A DNA stretch of 55,692 nt, from NCBI RefSeq assembly GCF_001613045.1, contig NZ_BDBP01000074.1:1-55692 (forward strand), given 5' to 3'. Position 1 is the first letter of the stretch. Every line of letters begins with the position of its first letter. A program made the position numbers and the translations under genes. Below the pieces are notes generated by a model, which saw only the letters and a list, made by a program, of their open reading frames with translations, was not told where the DNA came from and did not search any database. Below, piece by piece: positions 1 through 8,274 of the stretch. The stretch comes from Nocardia lijiangensis NBRC 108240 (GTDB lineage: Bacteria; Actinomycetota; Actinomycetes; Mycobacteriales; Mycobacteriaceae).

Positions 1-464
1 AGCTTCAACGGCTTGCCCAGACCGGTGCCCTCGCCCTCGGGCAGCGGGATCCGGTAATGCTTGCCCTGATACTCCAGCCGTTCCCGGCGCCACACCTTGC
101 GGCAGATCTCCACCAACTCCCGGGTGCGTCCGATCGGCGCGTCGTAGGCCACCCCGTGGAAACCCTCGATCACCTGCGGGCCCGACGCACCCAACCCGAG
201 CAGGAACCGGCCCTCGGACACGAAATCCAGACCCGCTGCCGTCATCGCCGTCAGGCTCGGGGTGCGGGTGTAGATCTGCAGGATCCCCGACGCCAACTGC
301 ACCCGCTCGGTCCTGGCCGCCAGATACCCCAACGCACTGACCGCATCGAAGGAATACGCCTCGGGCACGAACACCGTGTCCAGCCCGGCCCGCTCCAGGT
401 CGGCCACTTCCGCCGCGGCTTCCTTGAAACCACCCGAGTAGTTGATACCCAATCCGATACGCAT
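1..464 (-). CDS. LLM-class F420-dependent oxidoreductase (partial, N-terminal part)
   Basis: The reverse-strand frame is open from an ATG at 464 to the window edge, so only about 154 N-terminal residues are present. The protein begins MRIGLGINYSGGFKEAA and contains AGLDTVFVPEA near residue 30, the (S)GILQIYTRTPSLTAM strand near 70 and GRFLLGLGASGPQV near 95. These are hallmarks of the luciferase-like TIM barrel whose actinobacterial members use coenzyme F420 for hydride transfer. The substrate cannot be told. The start is the first ATG of the fold. The gene runs out of the window to the left, so its true neighbours on that side are unknown. Confidence 0.85.
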   Translation of the reverse strand, partial: MRIGLGINYSGGFKEAAAEVADLERAGLDTVFVPEAYSFDAVSALGYLAARTERVQLASGILQIYTRTPSLTAMTAAGLDFVSEGRFLLGLGASGPQVIEGFHGVAYDAPIGRTRELVEICRKVWRRERLEYQGKHYRIPLPEGEGTGLGKPLK

Positions 465-639
465 GATATGCACCTCATTTCATATGCAACTGGTTGCACA
501 CTACCTCGCGTTCCTCCGCATGGCACCCGCGGTCGCGATGCGGGCTGCACGCACCGGGCGTACAGGGCTACGCAGAGCAGCCGCTTCCGCCCAGCTTGCG
601 CACTCGGCAGCCATCGACCTGGCAGGGGCTGATGCCGCC

Positions 640-994
640 TTCGAGATGGGCCTACCCGCTGTCGGCTGGTGTCATACCGCCGGGTCTCGACGTCGCGCCC
701 GACCGGGACGTGCTCGTCTATCCCGGCGGGGCGAGGCGCTCGTCCGTTGCCGCTGGATCCCGACCATCTCGCATGGGTTCGGGCGCAACGCGGGACGACG
801 CCCCTGATCACCAGTGCGTGCACCGGCGCCCTGGTCCTCGCCGCCGCCGGTCTGCTCGCCGGGCGGTCGGCTACCACCCGTTGGCGCTCGCTGGACCGGC
901 TCGCCGCGTTGGATCCGACGATCGAGGTCCGTTGTGGCGAACGATTTGTCGACGACGGCGACATCGTCACCGCCGCAGGGGTTTCCGCCGGATC
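640..994 (+). pseudogene. GlxA/DJ-1-PfpI-type transcriptional regulator remnant
   Basis: Two forward frames together carry an eroded DJ-1/PfpI domain. In frame 2 a segment ending DVLVYPGG (near 709-732) matches the strand before the nucleophile elbow. The reading then shifts to frame 3, which gives RPLPLDPDHLAWVRAQRG and SACTGALVLAAAGLLAGR, including the nucleophile-elbow Cys, and later DDGDIVTAAGVSAG. Intact GlxA-type proteins continue into an AraC HTH; here homology stops at about 991, next to the stop codon of the reverse-strand MDR gene. I see a frameshift, no plausible start and loss of the whole C-terminal half. The rest of 465-640 shows nothing recognisable. Confidence 0.7.
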
Positions 995-1966
995 TCAGGG
1001 CTCCAGGATCAGCTTGCCGGTCATGCGGCTGGTCCGGCTGAGCCGGTGCGCCTCCTCGGCGCTGGTGAGCGGCAGCTTCTCGGCGATGCTCACCCGCAGT
1101 TTGCCTGCGGCGACGGCGGCCACCAGCGGCTCCAGTCGCTCACCGGTGGGCTTGCCCAGAATGGTTTTGGACTTGAACGGCGACACCAGCATTTGCACGA
1201 CGGCGGCGGGGCTGTCGCCGGCCACCATGATGTGGCGCCCGCGCGAGGACAGGAGGGCTCGGCAGTCGGCGCCGGAGTAGTTGCCCACGCAGTCGATGAC
1301 GATGTGGAAGGGGGCATGCGCCCTGGCTTGGGTGAGTGCATCGCCCTGGGTGTAGTCGAGGACCACGTCGGCCCCCAGGTCGGTGACCATCTCCACGTTC
1401 TTCGTCGAGCAGACACCGGCTACGAAGGCGCCCTCTGATTCGGCGATCTGCACCGCAAGCTGACCTACGCCGCCGGAGGCGCCCAGCACCAAGACGCGGC
1501 GGTCGGCGGGCTGTGCTTGGCGGATGCGGCCCAGGTCGACCACCGCCATCCGGGCGGTGACGCCGCTGATGGGCAGAGCGGCGGCCGCGGCGATGTCCAC
1601 CGAATCCGGGATACGGCAGAGCTGGTCCTCGCGGACCAGCACGGTGTCGGCGTAAGAGCCGCGCTGGCCGCGCGAGAAGTTGGTGCCGCCCACCACCCGG
1701 TCGCCCGGGACGGCGCGCGTCACCCCCGGGCCGACGGCCTCGACCACCCCGGCGAAGTCCACCCCCACCACGACCGGTGGCCTCGGCCCCAGCAGGCGGG
1801 CCGCCAGACGCAGGGGACCGTAGCTACGCATCTTCCAGTCGACCGGATTGACCCCGATGGCCTGGACCCGCACCCGGACCTCGTGCTTGCGCGGCTCGGG
1901 CGTGGGCAGCTCCAGGAGTTCCAGCGGCTCTCCGGTCTTCCAGGTGCGCTGTGCCATGGCTTTCAT
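995..1966 (-). CDS. MDR-family NAD(P)-dependent alcohol dehydrogenase / quinone oxidoreductase
   Basis: A 323-residue medium-chain dehydrogenase/reductase without the catalytic zinc ligands, as in the quinone-oxidoreductase branch. The N-terminal GroES-like domain carries GVNPVDWKMRSYG, and VGVDFAGVVEAVGPGV precedes the Rossmann domain, whose nucleotide loop is LVLGASGGVGQLAVQIA. GVCSTKNVEMVTDLGADVVLDYT is the usual second strand and helix. The length is normal. It is a distant paralogue of the 26246-27217 gene, with the same length and the same VCSTKNVE signature. It probably reduces an enone or quinone with NADPH in the cytoplasm; the substrate is unknown. The stop codon abuts the GlxA remnant. 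Confidence 0.85.
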   Translation of the reverse strand: MKAMAQRTWKTGEPLELLELPTPEPRKHEVRVRVQAIGVNPVDWKMRSYGPLRLAARLLGPRPPVVVGVDFAGVVEAVGPGVTRAVPGDRVVGGTNFSRGQRGSYADTVLVREDQLCRIPDSVDIAAAAALPISGVTARMAVVDLGRIRQAQPADRRVLVLGASGGVGQLAVQIAESEGAFVAGVCSTKNVEMVTDLGADVVLDYTQGDALTQARAHAPFHIVIDCVGNYSGADCRALLSSRGRHIMVAGDSPAAVVQMLVSPFKSKTILGKPTGERLEPLVAAVAAGKLRVSIAEKLPLTSAEEAHRLSRTSRMTGKLILEP

Positions 1967-2027
1967 GACCCAGAGCGTAGGGCAAACGAGCCGTCCACCG
2001 GCCAGCTCGAGTAGGCGGGGCCGCGCC

Positions 2028-2630
2028 TCAGGTGCGCGGCGAGACCGGTACCTGACCTGTCGCCCCGAGTACCGCGTCTACTGCCTTGCGGACCCGATCG
2101 GCAACGGCCTCGGAGGACGAGGCGTCGAACTTGCCGTCGAGGTGCAAGAAGGCAAGGCCATGAACCAGCGCCCACACGGCTGCTGCCATCGCATCCGGGT
2201 CGGCAGTTGGAAAGGCTTGCCGCACAATCGATTTGACGTACTCATTGATCGCCTCCGCCGCGGCCACCCGCTCGGGGCTGTTCGGATCGCAAGGCTCGGC
2301 GAACATCGCTCGAAACATTCCCGGTCGCGTCAGCGCGAATTGGACGTAGGCGACCGCGGTGGCGGCGAGGCCTTCGGCCGTGGCCGGTGCGGGATGCGCC
2401 GAGGCCAGAGAGGTGGCCAGTTCGCGATAGCCCACCGCGGCGACGGCGGACAGCAGCGCATTGCGGTCGGCGAAATGCCGGTACGGCGCCGCGGTGGACA
2501 CGCCGGCGCGCCGTGCTGCGGCACGGAGCGACAGCTCGGCCGCGCCGCCTTCCTCGAGAAGCTCCACGGCTGCGCGCACCAGCGCATTGGGTAGATCGCC
2601 GTGGTGATACGACGTGGTCGACGTTGCCAT
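2028..2630 (-). CDS. TetR/AcrR-family transcriptional repressor
   Basis: A 200-residue regulator. An N-terminal HTH (about residues 8-55; LSLRAAARRAGVSTAAPYRHF) is followed by an all-helical ligand domain containing VWALVHGLAFLHLDGKF, typical of the TetR WHG-type C-terminal domain. It is divergent from the OYE-like gene at 2737, and the spacer holds two full 19-bp operator-like sites plus a degenerate third. The same site recurs before the genes at 4229 and 5095. I infer that this protein represses itself and those genes until an inducer binds. The ATG at 2630 is followed directly by the canonical TetR N-terminus. Confidence 0.9.
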   Translation of the reverse strand: MATSTTSYHHGDLPNALVRAAVELLEEGGAAELSLRAAARRAGVSTAAPYRHFADRNALLSAVAAVGYRELATSLASAHPAPATAEGLAATAVAYVQFALTRPGMFRAMFAEPCDPNSPERVAAAEAINEYVKSIVRQAFPTADPDAMAAAVWALVHGLAFLHLDGKFDASSSEAVADRVRKAVDAVLGATGQVPVSPRT

Positions 2631-2646
2631 GGTCCCAACCTAACAA

Positions 2647-2713
2647 GCGTTGACATCGCTTACATCTCCCTCTAATGTTAGCACTGCGCACATGATGTGA
2701 GCACTGCAAACAT
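2647..2713 (+). promoter_or_regulatory. Promoter with tandem TetR-type operators (upstream of OYE gene)
   Basis: A -35 TTGACA (2650-2655) and a -10 TAATGT (2673-2678) are separated by 17 bp. Operator 1, ATGTTAGCACTGCGCACAT (2675-2693), overlaps the -10. Operator 2, ATGTGAGCACTGCAAACAT (2695-2713), starts 20 bp further on, about two helical turns. A degenerate copy in reverse orientation covers 2647-2665. A repressor bound here would block RNA polymerase for the gene at 2737, and the same region can serve the divergent TetR gene. Confidence 0.75.
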
Positions 2714-2736
2714 TCGAGCTCGAAGGGAGGTCCACA

Positions 2737-4023
2737 ATGACGAGCGGTTCAGCACTGGACGGGTTGTTCTCGCCTCTTCAGTTGCGGTCCGGCCAGGTAT
2801 TGCGCAACAGGATCGCGAAGGCGGCCATGGAAGAGGGGATGGCGGGGCGGGCGCAACTGCCCGACGAGCGCCTGATCGCGTTGTATCGACGGTGGGGCGC
2901 GGGCGGTGCGGGCCTGCTGATCACGGGAAACGTGATGGTGCACGCCGAAGCGCTGACCGGGCCGGGCGGCATCGTCCTGGACGCCGACGCGCCGTTGGAG
3001 CCCTTCGTGGCGTGGGCACAGGCGGGCAAGGCCGCGGGTGCGGCCATGTGGATGCAGATCAGCCATCCCGGCCGTCAGGTTCAGGCGCGCATGCCCGGAG
3101 TCGTCTGGGGGCCTTCGGATATCGCGGTCGATGTGGGCCGTCACTCCAAGCGGTTCGGCCGGCCGGTCGCGATGACTTCCGAGCAGATCCAGGCAACGAT
3201 CGCCCGGTTCGTCACCACCGCCCAGCGTGCCGAGCTGGCCGGGTTCGACGGGGTCGAGGTCCACGCCGCGCACGGCTATCTGCTGTCGCAGTTCCTGTCT
3301 CCGCTGGTCAACACGCGCACCGACGAATGGGGAGGCTCGCTCGAGAACCGCGCGCGGCTGTTGCTCGAGATCGTGCGCGCCATCCGCGCCGCGGTGTCGC
3401 CGAGTTTCGCCGTCGCGGTGAAACTGAATTCCGCGGACTTCCAGCGCGGCGGCTTCGACGCCGATGACGCGCACAGGGTGATCGGCATGCTCGCGTCGCT
3501 GGGTGTCGACCTCGTCGAGGTATCCGGCGGCAGTTACGAAAGTCCCGCCATGTCCGGTCGCCCCACCGATGGGCGCACCGCCGCCCGCGAGGCCTACTTC
3601 CTGGAACTTGCCACGGAACTGGCCGAGACCAGTGCGCTACCCCTGATGCTGACCGGCGGGATCTCTCGCCGGGAGACCGCCGAACGAGTGCTGGCCAACA
3701 ACGTCGCGGTGGTCGGCATGGGAACGGCGCTTTCGGTCACCCCCGATCTGCCCAACCGCTGGCGCGAGGGTTTGGCGGCGACCGGAACCATGAAGCCGGT
3801 GACCTGGTCGGACAAGTCGCTTGCCTCCCTCGCCGAAATGGCGCGTGTCCGCTACCAGATGCGGCGGATGGCCGCGGGGAACAACCCTGCGCTCGGTGTC
3901 AGTCCGGTGTTCGCGCTGATCGCGGACCAGCGAGTGCAGAGTCGCGCACTGCGTCGCTACGCGCGATGGCTCGCGTCGAGGGAACGGCAGGGCGCTCGTA
4001 AGCCGAGCGTGGCGGCGCTCTGA
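2737..4023 (+). CDS. NADH:flavin oxidoreductase, Old Yellow Enzyme family
   Basis: A 428-residue FMN TIM barrel. It opens GLFSPLQLRSGQVLRNRIAKAAMEEGMA, has the FMN/substrate-binding HAAH pair at residues 176 and 179 followed by GYLLSQFLSP, then the WGGSLENRARLL signature, and a C-terminal phosphate-binding strand LMLTGGISRRETAE. The family uses NAD(P)H to reduce activated C=C bonds. There is no C-terminal FeS/FAD extension as in 2,4-dienoyl-CoA reductase, so it is the short form. A GGGAGG ribosome site precedes the ATG. It is first in the TetR-controlled cluster and has its own operator-bearing promoter. The natural substrate is unknown. Confidence 0.88.
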   Translation: MTSGSALDGLFSPLQLRSGQVLRNRIAKAAMEEGMAGRAQLPDERLIALYRRWGAGGAGLLITGNVMVHAEALTGPGGIVLDADAPLEPFVAWAQAGKAAGAAMWMQISHPGRQVQARMPGVVWGPSDIAVDVGRHSKRFGRPVAMTSEQIQATIARFVTTAQRAELAGFDGVEVHAAHGYLLSQFLSPLVNTRTDEWGGSLENRARLLLEIVRAIRAAVSPSFAVAVKLNSADFQRGGFDADDAHRVIGMLASLGVDLVEVSGGSYESPAMSGRPTDGRTAAREAYFLELATELAETSALPLMLTGGISRRETAERVLANNVAVVGMGTALSVTPDLPNRWREGLAATGTMKPVTWSDKSLASLAEMARVRYQMRRMAAGNNPALGVSPVFALIADQRVQSRALRRYARWLASRERQGARKPSVAAL

Positions 4024-4072
4024 GTCGCGGGGCAGGCGTTGGCTTCCAGTGATCGGCAACGCGTCGTCCGCG

Positions 4073-4116
4073 TTGACGGCCAGCACCGCAGTCACTAATG
4101 TAAGCGGTGAATACAT
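4073..4116 (+). promoter_or_regulatory. Promoter with TetR-type operator (upstream of DJ-1/PfpI gene)
   Basis: A -35 TTGACG (4073-4078), a 17-bp spacer and a -10 TAATGT (4096-4101) are overlapped by ATGTAAGCGGTGAATACAT (4098-4116). The placement of operator over -10 is the same as at 2675. This gives the gene at 4229 its own promoter within the proposed regulon. Confidence 0.7.
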
Positions 4117-4228
4117 TTGGCGAAGGTCCGCGTTTCTCCGACTTTCGGCGCCAAGGTGTCAGTTTTCGCGATGTCGCACGGACCTCGCCGTATTCGTCTT
4201 CGCATGACCGCATGAGAGGAATAAGACG

Positions 4229-4942
4229 ATGACGAAGGTTCTGTTCGTGATCTCCGCGGCAGATCGCTGGACGCTGAACGATGGTTCGGTGCACCCCTCG
4301 GGCTACTGGGCCGAAGAGGTCGCGGTGCCGCACCGGATCTTCTCCGAGGCGGGCTGGGATATCGCCGTTGCGACCCCGGGTGGCAAGGCTCCGACCCTCG
4401 ATCGGCTCAGCCTCGGACTCGCCGGTGGAATGCCGTGGAAGCGTGGCGCGGTCAAGAGCTACCTGGACGGCATCGAGCCTGTGCTGGCTACACCGGTGGC
4501 GCTGGAAACCGTCGACCCGGATGCGTTCGACGTGGTGTTCTACCCGGGCGGGCACGGTCCCATGGAGGATCTCGCCTACGACAAGACCTCCGGCGCGCTG
4601 CTGGCCAATCGGCTGGCGTCGGGCAAGCCGCTCGCGCTGCTGTGTCATGCGCCTGCGGCGATCCTGGCCGCGGCCGCGCCCGACGGCACGTCACCGTTCG
4701 CGGGCTACCGGATGACCGGGCTGTCCAACCGGGAGGAGCTGTTCAACCGGTTCGCGAGAAAGGCGCCGTGGCTGCTGGAGGACAAGTTGAAGGAGGCGGG
4801 TGTCGAGTACTCCAAGGCGCGAATTCCGCTGCGGCCCTTCATCGTTGTCGACAGGAATCTGTACACGGGGCAGAATCCGCAATCCTCGGAGGAGCTGGCA
4901 GGGCGGCTCGTCGCCGACGTCGGCGCCCAGTCCTCGAAGTGA
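4229..4942 (+). CDS. DJ-1/PfpI-family protein (Hsp31-like, class I glutamine amidotransferase fold)
   Basis: A 237-residue protein with the expected catalytic residues: Glu30 in SGYWAEEV, the FYPGGHGPMEDL loop near 104-115, and the nucleophile elbow LALLCHAPAAIL with Cys139-His140. The N-terminal LFVISAADRW and GWDIAVATPGG are typical of the Hsp31/YDR533C branch, whose members act as glyoxalase III, deglycase or chaperone. In a cluster of carbonyl enzymes a role in handling reactive aldehydes is plausible but inferred. A GAGGAATA ribosome site precedes the ATG. Confidence 0.87.
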   Translation: MTKVLFVISAADRWTLNDGSVHPSGYWAEEVAVPHRIFSEAGWDIAVATPGGKAPTLDRLSLGLAGGMPWKRGAVKSYLDGIEPVLATPVALETVDPDAFDVVFYPGGHGPMEDLAYDKTSGALLANRLASGKPLALLCHAPAAILAAAAPDGTSPFAGYRMTGLSNREELFNRFARKAPWLLEDKLKEAGVEYSKARIPLRPFIVVDRNLYTGQNPQSSEELAGRLVADVGAQSSK

Positions 4943-5021
4943 GCCTTTCTCGGCCTGGGCGGCAGTCGATCCTCGCCGCCCAGGGCATCGCAGAGTCCTT
5001 GGGTCAGATCACACCCCCGCA

Positions 5022-5073
5022 TTGTTGACAGCGCTTACATAGCGGAATAACCTCATGTTTGCACTGTATACAT
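5022..5073 (+). promoter_or_regulatory. Promoter with two TetR-type operators (upstream of ADC-family gene)
   Basis: A -35 TTGACA (5025-5030), a 17-bp spacer and a -10 TAACCT (5048-5053). The full site ATGTTTGCACTGTATACAT (5055-5073) lies just downstream of the -10, and a second, inverted site covers 5022-5040 (reading ATGTAAGCGCTGTCAACAA on the other strand). The pair flanks the core promoter, as expected for cooperative repression. Confidence 0.7.
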
Positions 5074-5094
5074 TAGAGCGAGGGAGAGACGCCG

Positions 5095-6006
5095 ATGTCA
5101 TCGACCGATCAGGACACAGTCGAGGTCGACCTGGGTGGCCGCACGGTCACGGTTCCGAAAGGCGGACTGTACGACCGGTATCGGATGAACACCGATCTGG
5201 ACGAAGTCGCCCGCGATCCCCGCGTCAGTAGCGTGGACTTCTTCCGGCGGCTGCCGAAAACCAAGGTCGACTCGCGGATCGGTCCGACGCTGACTCCGAA
5301 CTTCTACTACCGCGTCTCGACCGCCCGGCTGACGATGCTGGCCCGCTCCCGCACGATCCGTACCCGTCTGCCCGGGGAATTGGCGCCGCTGGAAATAGCG
5401 CCGGGTCTGGGGCTGGTCTCGGTGATGTTCTTTCGCTACGACGTGTGCGACATCGACTTCTACACCGAGGCCGCCGTCGGGGTCGCGGTCAGACCGGCAC
5501 GGCACGGCCGCCTCGGGTTCGTCGATCTCGTCACGGGCCTGAAGAACGACCACCTCGATTCCTACGTGCTGTCCCTGCCGGTCAGCACCGATATCGCCCA
5601 GGTGCGCGGTCACGACGGCTACGGCTTCCCCAAATGGGTCACCGAGCTCGAGGTCGACATCGATGCCGGTCGAACCATCGCGCGAGTGGCGAACGATGTC
5701 GGCGAGACGGACCTGTCGCTCTCGGTGGCCACGCCCGCCCAGACCACATATCCGACCGGCGAGCGGGTCTCGACACTCACCTCGTACACGTCGATCGACG
5801 GCGCGTGGCATTCGACCCTCAGCCAGACCAACGTGCTCTCGGCCGGAAGTGCGTTGCTGCCGCGCAACGTCGACCTCCGGATCGGGCAGGGCCGTATGGC
5901 AGACGACCTGCGATCGCTCGAACCGATCAAGACCGTTCGGCTCGATGTGACGACCGAAGGCCAACTCGCCCTGCACATGCCGGTCCCCACCTCGGTCCGC
6001 AGCTGA
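5095..6006 (+). CDS. Acetoacetate decarboxylase-family protein
   Basis: A 303-residue protein with ADC-fold signatures: FRYDVCDIDFYTEAAVGVAV (ligand-pocket strands), SLPVSTDIAQVRGHDGYGFPKWV (the GFPK segment; Lys180 is in the place of the Schiff-base lysine region) and a C-terminal barrel. Classical ADC forms acetone and CO2 from acetoacetate through a lysine imine, but relatives catalyse aldol or dehydratase chemistry on other beta-keto acids, so the reaction is not certain. It has its own regulated promoter, and the aldehyde dehydrogenase gene follows after 80 bp in the same direction, probably as an operon. Confidence 0.75.
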   Translation: MSSTDQDTVEVDLGGRTVTVPKGGLYDRYRMNTDLDEVARDPRVSSVDFFRRLPKTKVDSRIGPTLTPNFYYRVSTARLTMLARSRTIRTRLPGELAPLEIAPGLGLVSVMFFRYDVCDIDFYTEAAVGVAVRPARHGRLGFVDLVTGLKNDHLDSYVLSLPVSTDIAQVRGHDGYGFPKWVTELEVDIDAGRTIARVANDVGETDLSLSVATPAQTTYPTGERVSTLTSYTSIDGAWHSTLSQTNVLSAGSALLPRNVDLRIGQGRMADDLRSLEPIKTVRLDVTTEGQLALHMPVPTSVRS

Positions 6007-6086
6007 CCGACGGCGGGCCACCGATCGCGGCGAAGCCGACCTCCACCTCCAACCCGCCGCCCGCGACAACATCACGGAGCTCTGCC

Positions 6087-7676
6087 ATGCCAACTGACCA
6101 CGCCACCCTCACCCGCAGCTCGGGTCTGCCTCCCTCGCTGAACCCGGCCCTGCTCGAGCGACTGACCGCACGAGTCGCGGCCACGGCGGACGCCGTACGG
6201 GTCACCACCAATGCCCCGTACACCGGTGGGCCGCTGGCCGACCTGCCGGTATCGACGCCGACGGATGTCGAGACAGCATTCGTGCGCGCCCGCGCCGCCC
6301 AGGGGGCCTGGGCCGCGACGTCCATGCGTGAGCGAAAAGAGATCATGCTGCGTTTCCACGATCTCGTTCTCGACCGCCGCAACGAGGTGCTCGATCTGAT
6401 GCAGGCCGAAAGCGGCAAGACCCGTCGTGACGCGTTCCTGGAAATCACCGACATCGCCATCACCGCACGGTATTACGCGCGCAGTGCCGCCAAACTGCTC
6501 GCGCCCCAACGCCGCCGTGGTGCGATCCCGCTGCTGACCCACACCACCGAACTGCGCCACCCCAAGGGCGTCGTCGCCGTTGTCTCGCCGTGGAATTACC
6601 CCCTGAGCATGGCCGCGGGCGACGCCATTCCGGCGCTCATGGCAGGCAACGCCGTGGTCCAGAAGCCCGATACCCAGACCGCGCTCACCGCGCTGTGGGC
6701 CCTCGACCTGATGCACGAGGCCGGTTTGCCGACCGGTGTGTGGCAGATGGTGGTAGGCCGGGGCAGCTCCATCGGCGGCGCGCTGATGGACAACGCCGAC
6801 TACATGATGTTCACCGGCTCCACCGCCAGCGGACGCCAGATCGCCCGCGACGCAGGCGAACGCCTCATCGGCGCATCCCTGGAACTGGGCGGAAAGAACG
6901 CCATGCTCGTCCTCGACGACGCCGACATCGACCGCGCGGCCGACGGCGCGATCGCCGCGTGCTTCCCCTCGACCGGCCAGCTCTGCGTCTCCATCGAGCG
7001 CATGTACGTGGCCGAGACCATCCACGACGAATTCGTCGCCGCGTTCGTCGACCGCACCAGGAAACTCCAGATAGGCGCCGCCTACGACTACAGCCGCGAC
7101 GTCGGCAGCCTCACCAACCCGGCCCAGCTGGACACCGTCACCGCGCACGTCGAGGACGCCGTCGCCAAGGGCGCGACCGTGCTGGCCGGCGGTAAGGCAC
7201 GACCCGATCTCGGGCCGCTGTTCTACGAACCGACCATCCTCACCGACGTCACCCCCGACATGACGCTCTACGAGCACGAGACCTTCGGCCCCGTCGTCTC
7301 GATCTACCCCTACCGCGATGTCGACGACGCGATCGCGCGGGTCAACGCCACGCCGTACGGTCTCAACGCCAGCGTCTGGACCCGCGACGGCGCCAAGGGC
7401 CGGGCCGTCGCCGCCCGACTGCACGCCGGAACGGTCAACGTCAACGACGCCTTCGCCGCCGCATGGGGAAGCATCGACTCACCGATGGGCGGCATGGGTG
7501 ACTCGGGACTCGGTCGCCGCCACGGCGCCGACGGCATCCTCAAATACACCGAGCCGCAAACCGTTGCCCACCAACGCCTCCTGGGGTTCGACGCACCTGC
7601 GGGCGTCTCGCACCGAACCTGGGCCACCATCCTGACCGCCACGTTGAAGGTCCTGAAGGGAATCGGCGCTCGCTGA
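6087..7676 (+). CDS. NAD(P)+-dependent aldehyde dehydrogenase, succinate-semialdehyde dehydrogenase (GabD2)-like
   Basis: A 529-residue ALDH starting at the ATG at 6087 with ACGGAGC just upstream; the longer open frame upstream overlaps the preceding gene and is not coding. The fold is complete: VVSPWNYPLS, the Rossmann segment MMFTGSTASGRQIA, general base Glu266 in LELGGKN, nucleophile Cys300 in GQLCVSIER, and EHETFGPVVSIYPY. The pattern and length match mycobacterial GabD2, which oxidises succinate semialdehyde to succinate. Context with an ADC-family enzyme leaves another aldehyde substrate possible. Confidence 0.88.
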   Translation: MPTDHATLTRSSGLPPSLNPALLERLTARVAATADAVRVTTNAPYTGGPLADLPVSTPTDVETAFVRARAAQGAWAATSMRERKEIMLRFHDLVLDRRNEVLDLMQAESGKTRRDAFLEITDIAITARYYARSAAKLLAPQRRRGAIPLLTHTTELRHPKGVVAVVSPWNYPLSMAAGDAIPALMAGNAVVQKPDTQTALTALWALDLMHEAGLPTGVWQMVVGRGSSIGGALMDNADYMMFTGSTASGRQIARDAGERLIGASLELGGKNAMLVLDDADIDRAADGAIAACFPSTGQLCVSIERMYVAETIHDEFVAAFVDRTRKLQIGAAYDYSRDVGSLTNPAQLDTVTAHVEDAVAKGATVLAGGKARPDLGPLFYEPTILTDVTPDMTLYEHETFGPVVSIYPYRDVDDAIARVNATPYGLNASVWTRDGAKGRAVAARLHAGTVNVNDAFAAAWGSIDSPMGGMGDSGLGRRHGADGILKYTEPQTVAHQRLLGFDAPAGVSHRTWATILTATLKVLKGIGAR

Positions 7677-7725
7677 GGCGCAGCGCCTGCCACAACCTCC
7701 CACGCACGCACGGACCGGCGCGGAT

Positions 7726-8253
7726 TCAGGCGAGAACAGTGGCGAGGAACCCCGAGATATAGGCGAGAGCGAAGAGGAGGGGGATCCACTGCTCGATGTG
7801 GGAGAGGGGCCAGTATCGTGCCCTGTCCTTACCTTCACCTAGCGCCCACCATTCGGCGCGGCAGAAGGGGGAGGCGGGGAGTCGTTCTTCGAGGGCGCCG
7901 ACGACCTCGTATTTTGCGCTGTTCAGGAGCCGGTAGCTGCGGACCAGGTAGAGCCAGGCGACACATTGGCCGAGGATCGCGGCCAGGGGGATCGCCAGCC
8001 ATCCTTCCTTGCCGTCCTGTGGGGTCTTCCCGAAGGCGGCGACGAGCGTGAAGATGCCCGTATTGAGGGTGAGGAAGAAGGAGTTGGTCAGGCCCCGTCG
8101 TGCGCTCACCCGATCGGCCATCTCCACATAGAGCCGGTACTGGTCGAGCACCGCGGTCTCGTAGGTGGCGGTGCGGCCGTCGGGTTCGGTCCCTTCTTGC
8201 GGGTCGTTCCAGAGACGGTGGCGAAGCTCGGATCGGCGATCGTTGTGGTGCAC
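7726..8253 (-). CDS. Three-TM membrane protein, RipA/8xMP- or SLATT-like, partner of TIR-WD40 gene
   Basis: A 175-residue protein with a GTG start at 8253, preceded by AGGAGG. The soluble N-terminus (1-55) ends in LYVEMADRVSARRGLTNSFF, a signature I associate with the RipA-type octameric membrane protein family. Three hydrophobic segments follow at about 57-75, 85-104 and 154-174. The layout of an amphipathic helix entering two TM segments also recalls SLATT effectors, so the family call is tentative. It starts 21 bp after the stop of the TIR-WD40 gene, so the two are almost certainly co-transcribed. A role as pore-forming or membrane partner is inference. Confidence 0.65.
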   Translation of the reverse strand: MHHNDRRSELRHRLWNDPQEGTEPDGRTATYETAVLDQYRLYVEMADRVSARRGLTNSFFLTLNTGIFTLVAAFGKTPQDGKEGWLAIPLAAILGQCVAWLYLVRSYRLLNSAKYEVVGALEERLPASPFCRAEWWALGEGKDRARYWPLSHIEQWIPLLFALAYISGFLATVLA

Positions 8254-8274
8254 CGTCCACCTCCTGCGGTATCG

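Noticed and set aside
494..1438. A 314-codon forward frame covering the start of the window
   Set aside because: Only its short DVLVYPGG part is meaningful (GlxA fossil); the rest is antisense to the well-conserved MDR gene.
5445..6086. Upstream extension of the aldehyde dehydrogenase frame by about 214 codons
   Set aside because: It overlaps the ADC-family gene in another frame, is extremely Arg-rich and has no homology; the ATG at 6087 has a ribosome site.
7665..7687. GGCGCT...AGCGCC after the ALDH gene as a terminator
   Set aside because: A six-base stem with an 11-base loop and no T-tract is common by chance at this GC content.
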